From: Gemmatimonadota bacterium
GTDB taxonomy: Bacteria > Gemmatimonadota > Gemmatimonadetes > Longimicrobiales > Gaopeijiaceae
Direction of reading: 5' to 3'
Assembly (NCBI GenBank): GCA_007121455.1
Contig: SKKN01000003.1
Location: 1 to 64,000, forward strand
Length of the DNA: 64,000 nucleotides
Shown: positions 54,699-64,000 of the stretch, in pieces
How the letters are laid out: each line of letters begins with the position of its first letter
Numbering within the stretch: the stretch's first letter is position 1
Notes under the pieces: model-generated
The model's database searches: none
Seen by the model: the letters and a program-made list of their open reading frames with translations, nothing else
Told to the model about the DNA's origin: nothing
Translations under genes and position numbers: made by a program

Positions 54699-55342
54699 GG
54701 GGGACGAGTCCGCCGCGGAGGATCCGGTGCGGGGCTCGGTGCTTTGCCCTCCTGTTCGGCCTCGTTCTGGTAGCCACTCCGGCCGCAGCGTCGGATCCGG
54801 GTGGCGACGAGTTCAAGGGGGCCCTGGTCGGGTCCGGCTTCGCTCCGGTCGCCAACCCTCTCGAACTGCCGGAGGCTACCCCTCACTCAGGGGGCAGGGA
54901 AGCACGCGAGGTCGGGGTCGCTCAGGAGTATTGGCACGGCCTGCGGGGTGTCGCGGCAGCGGATCGCCTCTACGCCGGAGCCTGGGCGCTTCACTTTCGG
55001 CGCATGCACGATGGCCTCAGTGTGCATCCGTTGCTCGGCTTGAGCCGGTCCGGCTTCTACGCCGCCACCTTCGTCAACTCCCATGGAAATCGCTCGTGGG
55101 CGGGAGGGATCAGTCGCACCGTTGCCGCGTTGGACCGGAGGGATGCGGGCATCTCGCTCGGGTACCGTGTGGGAGGCGTAGCCGGTTATGACGAGAGGTT
55201 GACCGATCTGGCCGGTCGGTGGCCCGTGATTCCGGCGGCCGAGGTTACCCTGTCTCTTCGCTTCCGGCGCTTTGGCATCCAGCTCGGCTCAGCCGGAGTG
55301 ATCGCTTCCGTCGGCACCTTCATCGAACTGAGGTCGCGGTAG
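54695..55342 (+). CDS. Exported protein, possible outer-membrane barrel
   Basis: A 215-residue protein with a cleavable leader (CFALLFGLVLVATPAAAS). The mature part is Gly/aromatic-rich with alternating strands such as LYAGAWALHFRRMHDG, SGFYAATFVNSHGNRSWAGG and AGISLGYRVGGVAGYDE, and it ends in short hydrophobic strands. This looks like a small outer-membrane or periplasmic beta-barrel, reminiscent of PagP-sized proteins, but no conserved catalytic His/Ser set can be assigned. It overlaps the Usp stop by four bases and abuts the PrmA-like gene, so these three genes form one operon. Confidence 0.7.
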   Translation: MRGTSPPRRIRCGARCFALLFGLVLVATPAAASDPGGDEFKGALVGSGFAPVANPLELPEATPHSGGREAREVGVAQEYWHGLRGVAAADRLYAGAWALHFRRMHDGLSVHPLLGLSRSGFYAATFVNSHGNRSWAGGISRTVAALDRRDAGISLGYRVGGVAGYDERLTDLAGRWPVIPAAEVTLSLRFRRFGIQLGSAGVIASVGTFIELRSR

Positions 55343-56251
55343 ATGGAAGGGACCGAAGGTGATCTGGGGATGGCCCCCCTCGTTCCCCGCCAATGGCTGG
55401 TGTTCTCGATCCGGCGGCCCCCGCTCGGAGAAGAGTTCCTGGTCGCGGACGCCTTCGTTCGGATGGGCGGGCGGGCCGTGGAGCGCCGAGAGGGCAGGAT
55501 CAGGGCATACTTCCCTCCGGCGCCCGACCCGGATGCGTTCGCTCTGGAGCTCGAGTCGGTCCTGCGTTCCCGGACGACCGTCATGAATCTTGGGTTGGAG
55601 TGGCAGTGGGACCTGACCGGGAGGGCCCCGCATGGAGCATCAAGGGGGGCGCGGGCTCGACGCGTAGGCCCCCGACTCGTGATCGTTTCTCCTGGTCCCG
55701 ACTCTCCGGTGCCGCCCCCGGAAGGAAGGGACATTTTCCTTCAGATCGATTCGGGAATCGCGTTCGGGAGTGGGGAGCATGGGTCGACTCGTGCGGCCCT
55801 TCGGCTTCTGGCCCTTTCCGTGCGGCGCGGCGACCGGGTGCTCGATGCCGGGGCGGGGTCCGGCATCCTGTCCGTGGCGTGCGCACGATTGGGCGCCCAC
55901 AGCGTGACCGCGGCCGACGTAGATCCCTATGCTTTGGCGTCGGCCCGGCGTAATGCGGAGCTGAATGGGGTGGCCGAGCAGGTTCAGGTGCGTCGCCTGG
56001 ACCTCACTGCGGAGGTCCTGACGGAAGCGGATTCCTACGACGGGATCCTCGCGAACCTCGAAAGCGATGCGCTCCTCGAGTGCCTTCCGGGCCTCGAGCG
56101 GGTGCTCTCCGAGGACGGTTGGTTCATCCTCTCCGGTGCTCCGAAAGGGGAGCGGGCGGTCGTGGTCGAGTCGGCCGAGGTCACCGGGATGATGCTCGTG
56201 GAGGAGGCGGTGGACGACGGATGGTGGGCGGGGCGATTCCTCCGAGCGTGA
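55343..56251 (+). CDS. prmA: PrmA-like ribosomal protein L11 methyltransferase
   Basis: A 302-residue class I methyltransferase related to PrmA, which trimethylates ribosomal protein L11. The N-terminal substrate domain (about 1-110) is divergent. The SAM domain has IDSGIAFGSGEHGSTRAAL, matching the FGTGxHxTT box, DAGAGSGILSVACARLGAHSVTAADVD and ANLESDALLECLP. In true PrmA this last box reads xxNI, so assignment to L11 is probable but not certain. It starts directly after the previous stop. A weak hairpin (56260-56274) lies between it and the convergent gene. Confidence 0.8.
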   Translation: MEGTEGDLGMAPLVPRQWLVFSIRRPPLGEEFLVADAFVRMGGRAVERREGRIRAYFPPAPDPDAFALELESVLRSRTTVMNLGLEWQWDLTGRAPHGASRGARARRVGPRLVIVSPGPDSPVPPPEGRDIFLQIDSGIAFGSGEHGSTRAALRLLALSVRRGDRVLDAGAGSGILSVACARLGAHSVTAADVDPYALASARRNAELNGVAEQVQVRRLDLTAEVLTEADSYDGILANLESDALLECLPGLERVLSEDGWFILSGAPKGERAVVVESAEVTGMMLVEEAVDDGWWAGRFLRA

Positions 56252-56284
56252 GACGCGAGCATCCCGGTGGGATGGAACGCGACC

Positions 56285-56902
56285 TCATGGATGACAGAGG
56301 TACACCGTCGCCGGGAGCACATTCCTGGGCTCGAACTCCGATTCGACCTGCCTGAAGACCCTTTCGAGGGGCCGCCGTATCGTAGGGGAGAACTGGTAGA
56401 CCAGCATCGCCCCTTCGGGGTCGAGAATCGACCTCGTGTGTTCGAGAATCGAGTCCCGCAACGCCTCCGGCATCAGGCTGAAGGGGATCCCCGACAGGAC
56501 ATAATCGGCTCGTCCGGCGCCTCGTTCCTCCAAAGCCGCTGCGACCTCCTCCGCAGAGCCGTGGATCACTTCGAGGCGTGGATCCTGGATCTCTTCGAGG
56601 TGGCGCACGAAGTCCGATTGCGTCTCGAAGACGAGCAGGCGTCCGTCCGGCCGCATGCGTTTGAGGATCTCCTCCGTGAACGTCCCCAGGCCCGGGCCGT
56701 ATTCCACGATCAGGTCTGCCCGCTCCCAATCGACCTGGCGCAACGCCCTCCGCACCAGGTACCGGGAGCTGGGGATGAGCGACCCCAACATCGCCGGGTC
56801 CTTGAGGAAGGTCCGACCGAAGACGAGGAGATTGTGGCCTCTTGAATGGCCGTTCGATCCATTTCCGCGTTGGGCGCGAGGCGACTCGTTCGACATGTTC
56901 AT
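56285..56902 (-). CDS. PmtA-like SAM-dependent methyltransferase
   Basis: A 205-residue methyltransferase of the phospholipid N-methyltransferase (PmtA) / rRNA dimethylase-like group. The lead-in FLKDPAMLGSLIPSSRYLVRRAL, the SAM motif LIVEYGPGLGTFTEEILKRM and the SGIPFSLM box (xxxPF) fit this group. PmtA methylates phosphatidylethanolamine toward phosphatidylcholine. Without a search I cannot exclude a small-molecule or RNA substrate. The protein would sit at the membrane surface. There is no co-transcribed partner. Confidence 0.78.
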   Translation of the reverse strand: MNMSNESPRAQRGNGSNGHSRGHNLLVFGRTFLKDPAMLGSLIPSSRYLVRRALRQVDWERADLIVEYGPGLGTFTEEILKRMRPDGRLLVFETQSDFVRHLEEIQDPRLEVIHGSAEEVAAALEERGAGRADYVLSGIPFSLMPEALRDSILEHTRSILDPEGAMLVYQFSPTIRRPLERVFRQVESEFEPRNVLPATVYLCHP

Positions 56903-57004
56903 CCGTGATTGTGGCGTGTGTAGAACAACTTCAGTCTGAGAAGGTGCAAGGTTCGGTGCGTTTGCGCACGTCGGGGCGGAATCTGCTCATCCAGCCGCGG
57001 ACAT

Positions 57005-57736
57005 TCAGGAGCCCGTGGCCGGGAGGTGCTCCGGTCCGGGCTCGACAGAGTACTGCAGCACGTCCCGTGCCCGCCTCCACACACGGTCGAAGGCGTCTTC
57101 CGTCAATCTTCCGGTGAAGGTATTCTGCTGGCTCGGATGGTAGGATCCGAGGAGGAGGAGGCCGTCGTTCAATCGAACCTCCGCGCCGTGGCCGAAGAGC
57201 GGCTTCGGACTCGGGACGGGGAGCTCGCGGTCCCGGAGAATGCGCAGGCTGTGGTCCCACGCGAAGCTCCCGAGCGCGACGATGCACCGGAGGCGGGGAA
57301 GGAGGCAGTCGATTTCCCGTTCCACGAAGGGGCGGCAGTTCCGACGCTCCTCCGGTCGGGGCCGGTTCTCCGGAGGCGCGCAGTGCACTGCGGCCGTCAG
57401 GTACGCGTCGACGAGCTCGAGACCATCCTCCGGGTGGGTCGCCTCGGCCTGAGTAGCGAAGCCGGCGCGGTGAAGAGCTCGAAAGAGCCAGTTCCCGGAG
57501 CGGTCTCCGGTGAACATGCGACCGGTGCGGTTCGCTCCGTGTGCTGCAGGCGCGAGTCCCATGATGAGCAGTCGTGCCGCCGGATCTCCGAAACCGGGGA
57601 CCGGTCGTCCCCAGTAGGCCTCGTCCCGATAGGCCGCCCGCTTCTCCCGAGCCACTTTTTCCCGCCAGGCCACGAGGCGTGGACAGGCGCGACATTGCAC
57701 GACGTCGTCTCGTATGCTCCGTAAAGACTCGTCCAT
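57005..57736 (-). CDS. Family-5 uracil-DNA glycosylase (UdgB-like)
   Basis: A 243-residue Fe-S uracil-DNA glycosylase. Four cysteines, CRAC near the N-terminus and HCAPPEN plus NCRPFV spaced by 14 residues, are positioned to bind a 4Fe-4S cluster, as in families 4 and 5. Motif A reads GLAPAAHGANRTGRMFTGDRSG, where family 5 lacks the catalytic Asp/Glu of other families. Motif B is GSYHPSQQNTFTG. It removes uracil and related deaminated bases. The ATG at 57736 is used; a GTG at 57787 is the alternative. It is divergent from the LysR gene. Confidence 0.88.
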   Translation of the reverse strand: MDESLRSIRDDVVQCRACPRLVAWREKVAREKRAAYRDEAYWGRPVPGFGDPAARLLIMGLAPAAHGANRTGRMFTGDRSGNWLFRALHRAGFATQAEATHPEDGLELVDAYLTAAVHCAPPENRPRPEERRNCRPFVEREIDCLLPRLRCIVALGSFAWDHSLRILRDRELPVPSPKPLFGHGAEVRLNDGLLLLGSYHPSQQNTFTGRLTEDAFDRVWRRARDVLQYSVEPGPEHLPATGS

Positions 57737-57829
57737 GGCACCGGATACCGGTTGGTCATCATGGGGTTCCGGTGGATCGGGACGCACCGGTTCGATATTC
57801 CCGGGAACGAGGACCTTCCGTCTCCTCCG

Positions 57830-57848
57830 ACATTAGCCTGCCTAATGT
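57830..57848. promoter_or_regulatory. Palindromic LysR-type operator
   Basis: ACATTAG and CTAATGT form a perfect 7-bp inverted repeat around CCTGC, containing a TTAG-N5-CTAA box that fits the T-N11-A rule of LysR regulators. It lies 10 bases upstream of the -35 element of the lysR promoter and is unusually AT-rich for this genome, so autoregulation is likely. Confidence 0.7.
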
Positions 57849-57857
57849 ATCTGCGGG

Positions 57858-57885
57858 TTGACATAACAAAAATTCACCCTATTCT
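57858..57885 (+). promoter_or_regulatory. Sigma-70-type promoter of the lysR gene
   Basis: TTGACA at 57858-57863 is a perfect -35 box, and TATTCT at 57880-57885 follows after 16 bases. The predicted transcript start is within a base or two of the ATG at 57893, leaving no room for a Shine-Dalgarno sequence. Confidence 0.7.
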
Positions 57886-57892
57886 TGTAGCC

Positions 57893-58807
57893 ATGTCATT
57901 TGATGCGATCAAGGTTTTCTGTGACGTGGCTCAGCAACGGAGCTTCTCGGAGGGCGCGAAGCTGAATGGGATTACCCAGTCTGCCGCGTCCCAGCGTGTT
58001 CGTACGCTCGAGGAGGAGCTCGGCGTCCAGCTGATCGACCGCTCGACCCGCCCCTGCCGCTTGACCGCGCAGGGCCGGTCCTATTTCCGCGGATGCCGGG
58101 ACATCCTCGATCAGTACCAACGCCTGATCCTGGAGATCGAAGGGAAGGCGCGCCCGCTCCGGGGGCATGTGGAAATCGTTTCGATCTACTCTGCCGACGT
58201 TGCCCACCTGGAGCGCGTCAGAGAACGCTTTCACGAGAGCCACCCGGGGTCTCGCGTGCAGATCCATTACCTTCAACCTGCGGCGATCAACGATTGGGTG
58301 AAGGATGAGCAGTGTGATTTCGGGATCCTTTCCTATCCGGAGAGGTGGCCCGCGCTCGCATCCATCCCCCTTCGGGACGAGGGAATGGTCGCAGTCTTCC
58401 CGCCCGGCCATCGCTTCTCGAAGCGCGCAAGCATCTCACCTGCCGACCTGGCGGAGGAGAAGCTGGCCGGTTTCGACGGGGAGCTCCCGATATCGAAGGA
58501 GATCCGTTCCTACCTCCGGCATCACGGCGTACGGCCAAAGCTGGCGGTTTCCTTCGACAACGTCGACACCATCAAGGCGGCAGTCGCCGATACGGGCGCG
58601 GTCGCGATCCTTCCGGAGCGGACGGTTCGCTCGGAAGTAGGGCGGGGCATGGTCGGTACGGTTACGCTCCGCCCCACCTTGACCCGGCCACTGGCCGTGG
58701 TTCACAGACGCGACCGGGAGTTTCCTCCGGTCGTTCAAGCATTCCTCGACGAGCTCTTCCGGTCGGAAGGGCTGGAGTCCGAGGAACGGCGTCGCGCTGC
58801 GGTCTAG
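57893..58807 (+). CDS. LysR-family regulator beside glutamate synthase genes
   Basis: A 304-residue LysR-type regulator with an N-terminal winged helix (AIKVFCDVAQQRSFSEGAKLNGITQSAASQRVRTLEEELGVQLIDRSTRPCRLTAQG, shown here only as the order of its parts) and a periplasmic-binding-like effector domain. The helix-turn-helix residues AKLNGITQSAASQRVRTLE are typical. The ATG at 57893 begins the conserved domain. It lacks a ribosome-binding site and is probably leaderless. It lies 148 bases upstream of gltB in the same direction, the arrangement seen for GltC and gltAB, so control of glutamate synthesis is the leading hypothesis. Confidence 0.9.
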   Translation: MSFDAIKVFCDVAQQRSFSEGAKLNGITQSAASQRVRTLEEELGVQLIDRSTRPCRLTAQGRSYFRGCRDILDQYQRLILEIEGKARPLRGHVEIVSIYSADVAHLERVRERFHESHPGSRVQIHYLQPAAINDWVKDEQCDFGILSYPERWPALASIPLRDEGMVAVFPPGHRFSKRASISPADLAEEKLAGFDGELPISKEIRSYLRHHGVRPKLAVSFDNVDTIKAAVADTGAVAILPERTVRSEVGRGMVGTVTLRPTLTRPLAVVHRRDREFPPVVQAFLDELFRSEGLESEERRRAAV

Positions 58808-58955
58808 GCGTCGGCTCTACACAAGACGATTGATTGAAGGGCCTGGCCCCGGGGTCGCCGTCGCACCTGCGAGGCGGATCCGGCCGGGCTCTTGCGCGCG
58901 CCGCACCACATCGGACGGCGTCCCCGCGCGATAGACTCAGTTCGAGGAGAATTCG

Positions 58956-61900
58956 ATGGACCGGTTTCGATTTCCGGAGGCTCAGGGTCTGTACGACCCT
59001 CTTCAAGAAAAGGACAATTGCGGAATTGGACTCGTTGCCCATGCGAAAGGGGAGCGGTCTCACGGGATCGTGAGGGATGGCCTCTCGATGCTGGAACGCA
59101 TGTCTCATCGAGCCGGTCGGGGATGCGACGACGAGACCGGAGATGGAGCGGGGATTCTGGTGGCGCTCCCTCACGCATTTTTCCGGAGGGTGGTCGGGGG
59201 CGAACTGGACGTGGATCTGCCCGAATCAGGCCGCTATGGGGTCGGCATGATCTTCCTCCCTCGTGATCCGGAGGAGCGAGGGTTGTGCAAGCAGCTTCTC
59301 GAGGGATTCATCGCGGCCCAGGGTCAACGTGTGCTGGGCTGGCGCCGTGTCCCCACCGCCAATGACGGAATCGGGAGGGATGCCCGGACTTCCGAGCCGG
59401 TCGTGGAGCAGGTGTTCATCGAGGCGGTCGGAGAGATCGACCAGGACGCCTTCGAGCGACAACTCCTCCTCATCCGCAAGCAGGCGTACCACACGATCCG
59501 GGAGAGCGACCTCCGGGAAGTGGATGCGTACTACGTCTGCAGTCTCTCGAGCCGCACCGTCGTCTACAAAGGACAGCTCACCCCCGAGCAGCTTTCCTCC
59601 TATTACTCCGACCTTCGTGCGCCCGATTTCAGCAGCCATGTCGCGCTCGTACACGCGCGATTCAGCACGAATACGTTCCCGAGCTGGTCGCGTGCGCAGC
59701 CGATGCGCTTCATGGGTCACAATGGGGAGATCAATACCCTCCGCGGCAACGTGAACCGGATGCGCGCCCGCCAGGGCGTGCTCAAGAGCTCCCATTTCGG
59801 TCCGGAGCTCAAGAAGATCTACCCCGTCATCGATCCGGAGACTTCGGATTCCGGCATCTTCGACAACGTCCTCGAGCTGCTTGCGCTGGCAGGGAGAAGC
59901 CTGCCGGAGGCCGTCATGATGATGGTGCCGGAGGCGTGGGAGAACGACGAGGCGATGTCGCCGGACCGGAAAGCGTTCTACGAGTATCACGCGTGCCTCA
60001 TGGAGCCGTGGGATGGCCCGGCTTCGATCGTCTTCACGGATGGCCGATTCGCCGGCGGCGTGCTCGACAGAAACGGCCTCAGGCCGAGTCGGTTCTGGGT
60101 CACGGATGACGACCGGGTCGTCCTCGCGAGCGAGGTTGGGGTGCTCGACCTGCCGGCGGAGCGGATCACCGCGAAAGGCCGGCTACGCTCCGGATGGATG
60201 TTCCTGGTCGACTTCGAGAAGGGACGCCTCGTTGCGGACAAGGAGATCAAGGAGGTGATCGCGGGTCGCCGGCCTTACCGGCAGTGGAACGATCGGCAGC
60301 GAATCCGACTCGAGGATCTGCCCGAAGCGGCCCCGCCGGGCGGAGACCCCGAGACGCTTCTTCCTCGCCTGAGGATGTTCGGGTATACCAGCGAGCATCT
60401 GGATTTCGTCATGCGACCGATGGTCCAGAAGGGGAAGGATCCCACGGGTTCGATGGGCAACGACGCGCCGCTTGCCTTCCTGTCCCATGACGGACGCCTG
60501 CTGCCCGAGTACTTCAAGCAACTCTTCGCACAGGTGACCAATCCCCCCATCGACTCCACGCGGGAGGCGGTGATGATGTCCCTTCTCGCGCCCACGGGCC
60601 CGGAGGGGAACATCCTGGAGTCGGTGGAAGCCGATGCCGAGCGTGTGTGGATCAAACATCCGGTCCTCACGGATCAGGGTCTGGCGCGCCTCAAGGAGCT
60701 CGATCACGGGGGATGGAAGAGCTCCGTCATCGACATCACCTATCCACGGGATGCCGGAGAGGAAGGGCTTCAGCCAGCGCTCGACAGGATCTGCGCCGAA
60801 GCATCCAGGGCGATCCGGGAAGGCTATCGCTTCATCATCCTCTCCGATCGGGCCGCAGGCATGGACCGCATTCCGCTGAGTGCGCTTCTCGCCGTCGGGG
60901 CGGTCCACCAACACCTCGTAGGCTCGGAGGAGCGGACCACCGCCGGGCTTCTCGTGGAGACCGGCGAAGCCCGTGAGGTCCATCATTTTTGCACGCTTCT
61001 CGGCTACGGAGCGGATGGGATCAACCCGTACCTCGCCTATGAGGCGCTCGACAAGCTTCGCACCGATGGCCACCTCCCCGGAGTCTCGGCCGATGAGGCG
61101 CGGAGCCGGTATCGCGACGCGATCGGAAGCGGAATCCTGAAGGTGATGGCGAAGATGGGCATCTCCACGCTGACCGGGTACAAGGGAGCTCAGATCTTCG
61201 AGGCCGTTGGACTCGCGCCTGAAGTGGTGGAGCGCTCGTTCGCAGGCACCCCGAGTCGGCTGAAGGGCGTCGGGTTTCGGGAGCTGGCGCGAGACGCGGT
61301 TCGGCGGCACCACGCCGCCTGGCCGGTCCGGACGACCGGCCGGCTCCCCGCTCTCTCGAATCCCGGCCAGTATCACTGGCGGCCCCGGGGCGAGAAGCAC
61401 ATGTGGAATCCGGAGGCGATCTCGGCGGTGCGCCGCTCCGCTCAAGGCGGAGACCGACAGTCGTACGAGGAGTTCGCACGGCTCTCGAACGACGATGCAC
61501 GCGGACGTTGCACGATTCGAAGTCTCCTCGGGCTCCGCACGCAGCCTGCGATCCCGGTCGAGGAGGTCGAGCCCGCTGCCGAAATCGTGAAGCGGTTCTC
61601 GACCGGCGCGATGAGCTTCGGAGCACTCTCCAAGGAAGCACACGAAACGCTCGCCGTCGCCATGAACCGGATTGGGGGCAAGTCGAACAGCGGGGAAGGC
61701 GGGGAGGACCCGGTGCGCTTCTCTCCGATGGCGAACGGCGATTCGCGCCGATCCGCGATCAAGCAGGTGGCCTCCGGGCGCTTTGGAGTGACCCTGGAAT
61801 ACCTCGTGAACGCGGACCAGCTCCAGATCAAGATGGCGCAGGGAGCGAAGCCCGGGGTCGGGGGAGAGCTCCCTGGATCGAAGGTGAGCGATGAGATCGC

Positions 61901-63623
61901 CCGGGTGCGCCACACTACGCCCGGGGTGACCCTCATCTCGCCTCCTCCCCATCACGACATCTATTCGATCGAGGACCTGGCGCAGCTCATCTACGATCTG
62001 CGGAACGCGAACACGCGGGCTGATGTGAGCGTCAAGCTCGTCGCGGCGATGGGCGTCGGGGCGGTGGCCGCCGGAGTCGCGAAGGCTGGGGCCGATCACA
62101 TCCTGATCTCGGGACACGATGGAGGGACGGGGGCTTCGCCGCTGACGAGCATCAAACATGCCGGCCTCCCCTGGGAGCTCGGGATCTCCGAGGTCCACCA
62201 GACGCTCGTGATGAACGATCTTCGAGGCCGGGTCCGCCTCGAGACGGATGGACAGATGAAAACCGGCCGCGATGTGGTGATCGCGGCGCTGCTCGGGGCC
62301 GAGGAGTTCGGGTTCTCCACTGCGCCCTTGATCAGCATCGGGTGCATCATGATGCGAAAGTGCCATCTCAATACGTGCCCGGTGGGCGTCTGCACCCAGG
62401 ACCCGGAGCTGAGGGCTCGGTTTTCGGGACAGCCGGAGCACGTGATCAACTACCTGTTTCTGGTGGCGGAGGAGGCGCGCGAGCTCATGGCGGGGCTCGG
62501 TATCCGCACGATGGATGAGCTGATCGGCCGCGCCGACCTGCTGGAGGCGAACCTGGATCATGCGGAAGAGCGGGCTGCCGGCCTCGACCTCACGCCGATC
62601 ACCACTTCGGCGGTGGCTCCGCGACCCGGTGTGGCGGTGCATCGAGTGAGAAGCCAGTCGCGCGGGTTGGACCAGGTCCTGGATCGCAAGCTGATCTCGG
62701 AAGCCCGCGAAGCCCTCGAGCATGGGCGGCCGGTGCGGGTGAAGACCGCAATCCGGAATGTGGACCGAACCGTGGGCACGCTTCTCAGCCAGGAGATCGT
62801 CCGGAGGTATGGGCCAGGCGGAATCCCCGACGGAGCCGTAGCGGTGGAGCTCGCGGGCTCTGCCGGCCAGAGCTTCGGAGCATGGCTCGTCGAAGGCGTC
62901 ACGCTCGAGCTGGAGGGCGACGCGAACGACTACGTCGGAAAGGGCCTGTCCGGTGGACGGATCATCATCCGGCCTCCGGCGGAATCTCCCTTCGTGGCGG
63001 AGGAACACGTCGTGCTCGGAAACGTGGCGCTCTACGGGGCGATTCGAGGCCAAGCCTACTTCAGGGGCAAAGCGGGCGAGCGGTTCTGCGTCCGCAACTC
63101 GGGGGCCGTGGCCGTGGTGGAAGGAGTCGGAGATCATGGCTGTGAGTACATGACCGGAGGGCGGGCCGTCATCCTGGGTGCCACCGGACGGAACTTCGCC
63201 GCCGGCATGAGCGGAGGAGTGGCGTACGTTTGGGACGTCGACGGGAGGTTGGCGAGCCGGTGCAACATGGAGCTCGTGGAGCTGGGGGGAGTGCACGAAG
63301 CGGACCAGAAGGAGCTCCGCTCTCTGGTGGAGGCGCACCTCCGGTACACGGGGTCGAATGTGGCGCGCCGGCTTCTCGCGGAGTGGGAGGCGGAGGTCCG
63401 GCGGTTCGTGAAGGTGATTCCCGCCGAGTACCGGAGGGCGCTCGAACGGCGGAAGGAGCAGGCCCAGATGGAAGAAGGGGAGAAGGTCGTGCTGACGGAC
63501 ATGGGGAGTGGCGGGCCGGGATCGCACCGGTCGGGTGCCGTGCGTGGCGGCGAGGCGAACGGCGCACAGACGTCCGTCGACCGAAAGGACAAGGCTCTCT
63601 CGCCGCGTGCAGGAGACGACTGA
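58956..63623 (+). CDS. gltB: Glutamate synthase large subunit
   Basis: A 1555-residue glutamate synthase alpha chain that makes two glutamates from glutamine and 2-oxoglutarate. The mature N-terminal nucleophile is Cys22 ([12 protein letters not shown]) after a 21-residue propeptide. Domains follow in normal order: glutaminase to about 430, central domain, FMN-binding synthase (about 830-1200) with the 3Fe-4S cysteines C1130, C1136 and C1141 in [12 protein letters not shown]. The glucosyl-like GXGXG beta-helix then runs to about 1500. A charged tail of about 50 residues is longer than usual. AGGAGA precedes the ATG. It overlaps gltD by one base (TGATG). Confidence 0.97.
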   Translation: MDRFRFPEAQGLYDPLQEKDNCGIGLVAHAKGERSHGIVRDGLSMLERMSHRAGRGCDDETGDGAGILVALPHAFFRRVVGGELDVDLPESGRYGVGMIFLPRDPEERGLCKQLLEGFIAAQGQRVLGWRRVPTANDGIGRDARTSEPVVEQVFIEAVGEIDQDAFERQLLLIRKQAYHTIRESDLREVDAYYVCSLSSRTVVYKGQLTPEQLSSYYSDLRAPDFSSHVALVHARFSTNTFPSWSRAQPMRFMGHNGEINTLRGNVNRMRARQGVLKSSHFGPELKKIYPVIDPETSDSGIFDNVLELLALAGRSLPEAVMMMVPEAWENDEAMSPDRKAFYEYHACLMEPWDGPASIVFTDGRFAGGVLDRNGLRPSRFWVTDDDRVVLASEVGVLDLPAERITAKGRLRSGWMFLVDFEKGRLVADKEIKEVIAGRRPYRQWNDRQRIRLEDLPEAAPPGGDPETLLPRLRMFGYTSEHLDFVMRPMVQKGKDPTGSMGNDAPLAFLSHDGRLLPEYFKQLFAQVTNPPIDSTREAVMMSLLAPTGPEGNILESVEADAERVWIKHPVLTDQGLARLKELDHGGWKSSVIDITYPRDAGEEGLQPALDRICAEASRAIREGYRFIILSDRAAGMDRIPLSALLAVGAVHQHLVGSEERTTAGLLVETGEAREVHHFCTLLGYGADGINPYLAYEALDKLRTDGHLPGVSADEARSRYRDAIGSGILKVMAKMGISTLTGYKGAQIFEAVGLAPEVVERSFAGTPSRLKGVGFRELARDAVRRHHAAWPVRTTGRLPALSNPGQYHWRPRGEKHMWNPEAISAVRRSAQGGDRQSYEEFARLSNDDARGRCTIRSLLGLRTQPAIPVEEVEPAAEIVKRFSTGAMSFGALSKEAHETLAVAMNRIGGKSNSGEGGEDPVRFSPMANGDSRRSAIKQVASGRFGVTLEYLVNADQLQIKMAQGAKPGVGGELPGSKVSDEIARVRHTTPGVTLISPPPHHDIYSIEDLAQLIYDLRNANTRADVSVKLVAAMGVGAVAAGVAKAGADHILISGHDGGTGASPLTSIKHAGLPWELGISEVHQTLVMNDLRGRVRLETDGQMKTGRDVVIAALLGAEEFGFSTAPLISIGCIMMRKCHLNTCPVGVCTQDPELRARFSGQPEHVINYLFLVAEEARELMAGLGIRTMDELIGRADLLEANLDHAEERAAGLDLTPITTSAVAPRPGVAVHRVRSQSRGLDQVLDRKLISEAREALEHGRPVRVKTAIRNVDRTVGTLLSQEIVRRYGPGGIPDGAVAVELAGSAGQSFGAWLVEGVTLELEGDANDYVGKGLSGGRIIIRPPAESPFVAEEHVVLGNVALYGAIRGQAYFRGKAGERFCVRNSGAVAVVEGVGDHGCEYMTGGRAVILGATGRNFAAGMSGGVAYVWDVDGRLASRCNMELVELGGVHEADQKELRSLVEAHLRYTGSNVARRLLAEWEAEVRRFVKVIPAEYRRALERRKEQAQMEEGEKVVLTDMGSGGPGSHRSGAVRGGEANGAQTSVDRKDKALSPRAGDD

Positions 63624-64000
63624 TGGGAGATCCGAGAGGCTTTCTCAAGCATCGGCGCACGGAGGTTCCGGAGCGGGATGCGCGTCAGCGGCTTACCGAC
63701 TTCCTCGAAATCTACGCGGAGGAGGACCAGGGAGAGCTTCGCGCACAGGGCGGCCGTTGCATGGATTGCGGAGTGCCCTTCTGCCAGGCCGACGCGGGAT
63801 GCCCGATCGAGAACCTGATTCCCGAGTGGAACGATCAGGTTCATCAGGGACGATGGAGGGATGCCTTCGAGCGATTGTCGCGCACGAACAACTTCCCCGA
63901 GTGGACGGGGAGGATCTGCCCCGCTCCCTGTGAGGACGCTTGTGTGCTGGGCATCACCAGCCCTCCGGTGACGATCAAGCGGATCGAGCATGCGATCGCG
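63623..64000 (+). CDS. gltD: Glutamate synthase small subunit, cut by window edge
   Basis: The first 126 codons of the beta chain, which passes electrons from NAD(P)H to the large subunit. The start ATG shares its A with the gltB stop. The visible part is the Fe-S N-terminal domain: [19 protein letters not shown], then [29 protein letters not shown] and [21 protein letters not shown]. These cysteines bind two 4Fe-4S clusters. The FAD and NAD(P) domains lie beyond base 64000. Confidence 0.95.
   Translation, partial: MGDPRGFLKHRRTEVPERDARQRLTDFLEIYAEEDQGELRAQGGRCMDCGVPFCQADAGCPIENLIPEWNDQVHQGRWRDAFERLSRTNNFPEWTGRICPAPCEDACVLGITSPPVTIKRIEHAIA

Noticed and set aside
60183-63527. 1114-codon open frame on the minus strand
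   Set aside because: It lies fully antisense to gltB, whose motifs are unmistakable. It has no recognisable domain and the amino-acid mix (Arg/His/Pro/Ala) typical of a GC-rich shadow frame.

Overview
The window is high-GC bacterial chromosome (coding GC clearly above 60%) and looks like the genome of an aerobic, Gram-negative, Gemmatimonadota-like soil bacterium. The lineage is inferred, not proven. The signs are a DUF1552 protein, secreted lipoproteins of the 'C-x-DDDPTAPG' style, a TamA/TamB outer-membrane pair, a menaquinol-type cytochrome b and a large stock of stress genes. No rRNA, tRNA, CRISPR array, insertion sequence or prophage is visible.

Left part (1-15.2 kb): a 5'-truncated DUF1552 gene, coproheme decarboxylase (hemQ), an MscS-type channel, an SDR that lacks its catalytic tyrosine, a lipoprotein and a phytoene-desaturase-like FAD oxidoreductase. 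Next comes a chimeric pseudogene, the front of an N-formylglutamate amidohydrolase joined to the back of an ATP-grasp ligase. Then a single minus-strand respiratory operon runs Rieske - cytochrome b/c fusion - coxB with fused cytochrome c - ctaD - coxC - small membrane protein - ctaG. It encodes a complete quinol-to-oxygen chain with both cytochrome c domains covalently tethered. Its oxidase subunit I lacks the usual K-pathway lysine.

Middle part (15.5-50 kb): a dense mosaic of short operons with general-stress and envelope functions. It holds cardiolipin synthase, PRC-barrel, Lmo0937, DUF1328, AI-2E-type transporter, an ABC1/UbiB kinase, an FtsH paralogue, a secreted PLP enzyme, a CPBP protease, Cu/Zn SOD and TamA/TamB. 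It also holds an NHEJ block (LigD plus two Ku genes), DUF892 ferritin-like protein, an SDR-ASRT-GH15 operon, DUF2071, a flavodoxin-MenA fusion and a GsiB/17M-like glycine-rich stress protein. Such genes often belong to a general stress (desiccation, oxidative, DNA-break) response. Here they lie side by side but mostly under separate promoters. Several small or decayed genes lie between them, including a 25-codon membrane peptide and remnants of SDR genes.

Right part (50-64 kb): a class A penicillin-binding protein divergent from a tandem UspA protein. The latter is followed tightly by an exported protein and a PrmA-like methyltransferase. Then come a PmtA-like methyltransferase, a family-5 uracil-DNA glycosylase, and a LysR regulator with a clear promoter, palindromic operator and probably leaderless mRNA. 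This sits just upstream of gltB and gltD (glutamate synthase), gltD running off the window. The arrangement resembles GltC control of gltAB.
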